Shown in pieces: positions 6,585 to 7,747 of a DNA stretch of 7,747 bases (the stretch's first letter is position 1; each line of letters opens with the position of its first letter). The position numbers and the translations under genes were made by a program. The notes beneath the pieces are model-generated. The model saw only the letters and a list, made by a program, of their open reading frames with translations. It searched no databases and was not told the DNA's origin. Source of the stretch: Thermoproteota archaeon (GTDB lineage: Archaea > Korarchaeota > Korarchaeia > Korarchaeales > Korarchaeaceae); assembly GCA_003661265.1 (NCBI GenBank), contig QMVU01000043.1, positions 1 to 7,747 on the forward strand. Reading direction: 5' to 3'.

Positions 6585-7357
6585 AGCTGGAAGAGATGCT
6601 GAAATTTGCCCTTTTCCTAGCTGCCACCTCCATGTGCATCAAGACATATCCTCCTGAATCCTTCCTCTCTTCCTTCTCCCTAAGCTTCTTCGTCTTCATT
6701 ACGAGCTTCGTACTACTTCTCCTCTCCTCGAGAAAGCCAACTAATAGCGACGAAGAGTTTCTAAAACTGCTTCTTAAGCCAAGAACCTTCAGCTTCATGG
6801 CTAACCGCTTCAGCAAGAGTACGGCGGCAAGGAAACTAAAAAAGTTTGGAAGCAGGGGATTTATTGTAAAGGTAAAAATTAGAGGGAAGATTTGTTATCT
6901 AATAACGGAGAAGGGCCTAGAAGCTCTCGACCTGCCTCTCCTACGAAAGCTTTTTGAACTTCTGAGAATAAAACTTATTCTACTTTTTCTGGCAAAAGAA
7001 GGTTTTTCGAGGAAGGATCTGGGTCTCTTGTTCGAACAAAAAGCACTCGAGATCCTCAAATCTTGGTTACCTCCTTCTTATGATGTAAGACCCCATGACA
7101 GCCCGAATGATCCTGTGGATATCATAATAACCAAAAAAGATGGAAGAAAAGTGTTTGTAGAGGTAAAATCCGCAAAAGAATTTGACAGAGCCCTCTGGAG
7201 TGCGAAGTTGGCTAAGAGAAAAGCCCATATTATAATATTTTTTGCTAGGGAGTACGGAACAGAGACTCCCTTCTTGCTTGATGGGGACTCATTCACCCGT
7301 TTGACAAGGGAAGTTCTTCTTGATAAGGTGCAGAGGGCATTTAACGATCTTTCATAG
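6581..7357 (+). CDS. Membrane-anchored protein with winged-helix-like region and PD-(D/E)XK nuclease domain
   Basis: This 258-residue protein has three parts. Residues 5-20 and about 30-49 are hydrophobic and probably form a membrane hairpin. Residues 57-115 look like a winged helix: FMANRFSKSTAARKLKKFGSRG reads as helix-turn-helix, and FIVKVKIRGKICYLITEKGLEAL as the wing and last helix. Residues 145-225 form a PD-(D/E)XK nuclease core: Glu152 in LLFEQKALEIL, Asp180 in DPVDIII, Glu194-x-Lys196 in VFVEVKSA, then a helix and strand (AHIIIFFA). A DNA-binding, membrane-tethered nuclease is the natural reading; target and cleavage mode are unknown. The ATG overlaps the preceding stop (ATGA), with GGAGG 10 nt upstream. 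From about 6820 to 7350 the DNA is visibly more AT-rich than the genes before it, which may mean the soluble part has a different origin. The nuclease core resembles that of the 5557-6132 gene, so the two may be distant paralogs. Confidence 0.8.
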   Translation: MKLEEMLKFALFLAATSMCIKTYPPESFLSSFSLSFFVFITSFVLLLLSSRKPTNSDEEFLKLLLKPRTFSFMANRFSKSTAARKLKKFGSRGFIVKVKIRGKICYLITEKGLEALDLPLLRKLFELLRIKLILLFLAKEGFSRKDLGLLFEQKALEILKSWLPPSYDVRPHDSPNDPVDIIITKKDGRKVFVEVKSAKEFDRALWSAKLAKRKAHIIIFFAREYGTETPFLLDGDSFTRLTREVLLDKVQRAFNDLS

Positions 7358-7358
7358 G

Positions 7359-7396
7359 TTTTTTATGGAGCAGTCCCACCCTTGGGACTGCTCCAT
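7359..7396 (+). terminator. Probable operon terminator: T6 tract plus 14-bp perfect hairpin
   Basis: A run of six T (7359-7364) begins one base after the stop of the membrane-anchored nuclease gene. Then comes a perfect inverted repeat with arms ATGGAGCAGTCCCA (7365-7378) and TGGGACTGCTCCAT (7383-7396) and the loop CCCT, followed by an AT-rich stretch. T-rich tracts end transcription in archaea, and the hairpin may stabilise the RNA end. The hairpin also holds the first of three GTCCC-N6-GGGAC palindromes (7373-7388), so it may have a second role as DNA. Confidence 0.6.
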
Positions 7397-7412
7397 CTGT
7401 TAAATATTTTAA

Positions 7413-7432
7413 TTGTCCCATGAATGGGACAA
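7413..7432 (+). repeat. Palindrome copy 2 of GTCCC-N6-GGGAC
   Basis: The arms TTGTCCCAT (7413-7421) and ATGGGACAA (7424-7432) are perfectly complementary around a 2-nt centre. The core GTCCC-N6-GGGAC is at 7415-7430, centred 42 bp after copy 1. It sits in an AT-rich spacer, and the half-sites are one helical turn apart, as for a dimeric repressor operator. Confidence 0.65.
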
Positions 7433-7465
7433 GCAAGCTCTTTTCTCCTTCATTCTTACAGCCAA

Positions 7466-7481
7466 GTCCCCCTCGTGGGAC
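7466..7481 (+). repeat. Palindrome copy 3 of GTCCC-N6-GGGAC
   Basis: The core GTCCC-CCTCGT-GGGAC keeps the arm sequence and 6-bp spacer of the other two copies while spacer and flanks differ. It is centred 51 bp after copy 2 and lies about 10 bp before a TTAAAAAT element, which would place it at a promoter of the next gene. Confidence 0.6.
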
Positions 7482-7490
7482 AATATCTCC

Positions 7491-7498
7491 TTAAAAAT
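7491..7498 (+). promoter_or_regulatory. Weak TATA-box candidate (TTAAAAAT)
   Basis: TTAAAAAT is the only AT-rich octamer at a plausible promoter distance before the 7562 gene. Transcription would start about 25 bp downstream, leaving a leader of about 40-45 nt. There is no convincing purine-rich BRE in front, so this is a tentative call. Confidence 0.3.
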
Positions 7499-7522
7499 CT
7501 GATTTTACAGTAAGATCTTGAT

Positions 7523-7538
7523 CCCGCCAGAGAGCGGG
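7523..7538 (+). repeat. Short hairpin CCCGC-N6-GCGGG in the leader of the last gene
   Basis: CCCGC (7523-7527) and GCGGG (7534-7538) are complementary around CAGAGA. The 5-6-5 layout repeats that of the GTCCC palindromes, but with a different arm sequence. It could fold in the 5' leader just before the inverted repeat around the ribosome binding site. Confidence 0.4.
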
Positions 7539-7543
7539 GGACC

Positions 7544-7582
7544 CAGCAGGTGAGAGGGAAAGTGTTAGGTCTGATCCTGCTG
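7544..7582 (+). promoter_or_regulatory. Inverted repeat enclosing the ribosome binding site and start of the last gene
   Basis: CAGCAGG (7544-7550) pairs perfectly with CCTGCTG (7576-7582). The first arm overlaps the SD AGGTGA (7548-7553), and the 25-nt loop holds the GTG start at 7562. If the RNA folds this way, the ribosome binding site is partly hidden, which could control translation. Seven pairs may be too few to matter at high temperature. Confidence 0.35.
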
Positions 7583-7747
7583 TTCGGTGTGCCAGCAATT
7601 TTCGCCCTCCTCGTCAGGAGAGAAACGGACAGCGATCTCGCGGGCGCCATAGTCTTCTTCCTAATGCTGGGAGTGATGTGGTACGGCCTCAACACCTACG
7701 CACCTGGCCTGCTTCGGACGGGAGTGGGCGGAGGGGTCCCGGCCACA
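7562..7747 (+). CDS. Small hydrophobic membrane protein (3' truncated by window end)
   Basis: The first 62 codons of an open frame are visible. GTG 7562 is chosen because AGGTGA (7548-7553) lies 8 nt upstream; the in-frame GTG at 7550 overlaps that site and is unlikely. The visible product has two hydrophobic segments, about residues 1-18 (VLGLILLFGVPAIFALLV) and 28-46 (GAIVFFLMLGVMWYGLN), separated by a charged turn (RRETDSD). A Gly/Pro-rich stretch (GVGGGVPAT) follows at the window edge. The family is not recognisable from this fragment. It is separated from the upstream operon by a probable terminator and the palindrome cluster, so it likely starts a new transcription unit. Confidence 0.6.
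   Translation, partial: MLGLILLFGVPAIFALLVRRETDSDLAGAIVFFLMLGVMWYGLNTYAPGLLRTGVGGGVPAT

Noticed and set aside
7365..7481. CRISPR array as explanation for the repeated GTCCC/GGGAC motif
   Set aside because: Only the 5-bp arms are shared, the spacing between sites differs (42 and 51 bp), and there is no long conserved direct repeat or uniform spacer.
7456..7695. 79-codon open frame on the minus strand across the palindromes and the last gene
   Set aside because: The product is Arg/Ser/Pro-rich without structure, and it covers a palindrome and a TATA-like element. The plus-strand frame with an SD and two membrane segments is far more plausible.

Overview
The window reads as part of a mobile genetic element (plasmid, integrated element or virus) of a hyperthermophilic archaeon. 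The archaeal signs are strong GGAGGTGA-type ribosome binding sites in front of almost every gene, TTG and GTG starts, heavy use of AGG/AGA for Arg and ATA for Ile, a large surface protein rich in N-glycosylation sequons with a C-terminal membrane anchor, and a HerA/FtsK-superfamily ATPase. The style fits Thermococcales or a Korarchaeum-like lineage, but I cannot decide between them from sequence alone. There is no rRNA, tRNA, integrase, replication gene or CRISPR array in the window.

Positions 1-7357 look like one polycistronic unit on the + strand in which successive genes overlap or abut. In order: the C-terminal ~700 residues of a modular surface protein (5' end outside the window); a membrane protein with an acidic linker and a long coiled coil; two small helical proteins of unknown function; a HerA/VirD4-like ATPase whose Walker A and Walker B motifs both carry arginine at normally invariant positions; a PD-(D/E)XK nuclease; a small signal-peptide membrane protein; and a second PD-(D/E)XK nuclease fused to two membrane segments and a probable winged helix. 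Overlaps of ATGA or TTGA type at three junctions suggest translational coupling.

Positions 7358-7561 are non-coding and densely structured: a T tract, a 14-bp perfect hairpin, and three copies of the palindrome GTCCC-N6-GGGAC. The first copy lies inside the hairpin. They are followed by a small hairpin and by an inverted repeat that would enclose the ribosome binding site and start of the last gene. That gene (7562 to the window end, truncated) begins with two membrane segments.

Together the genes suggest a membrane-spanning apparatus: a glycosylated exterior protein, membrane and coiled-coil parts, a motor of the DNA-pumping superfamily on the inside, and nucleases that could process the DNA. 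This could be a DNA-transfer (conjugation-like) or virion assembly and packaging module. The superfamily assignments rest on motifs seen here; the joint function is inference.
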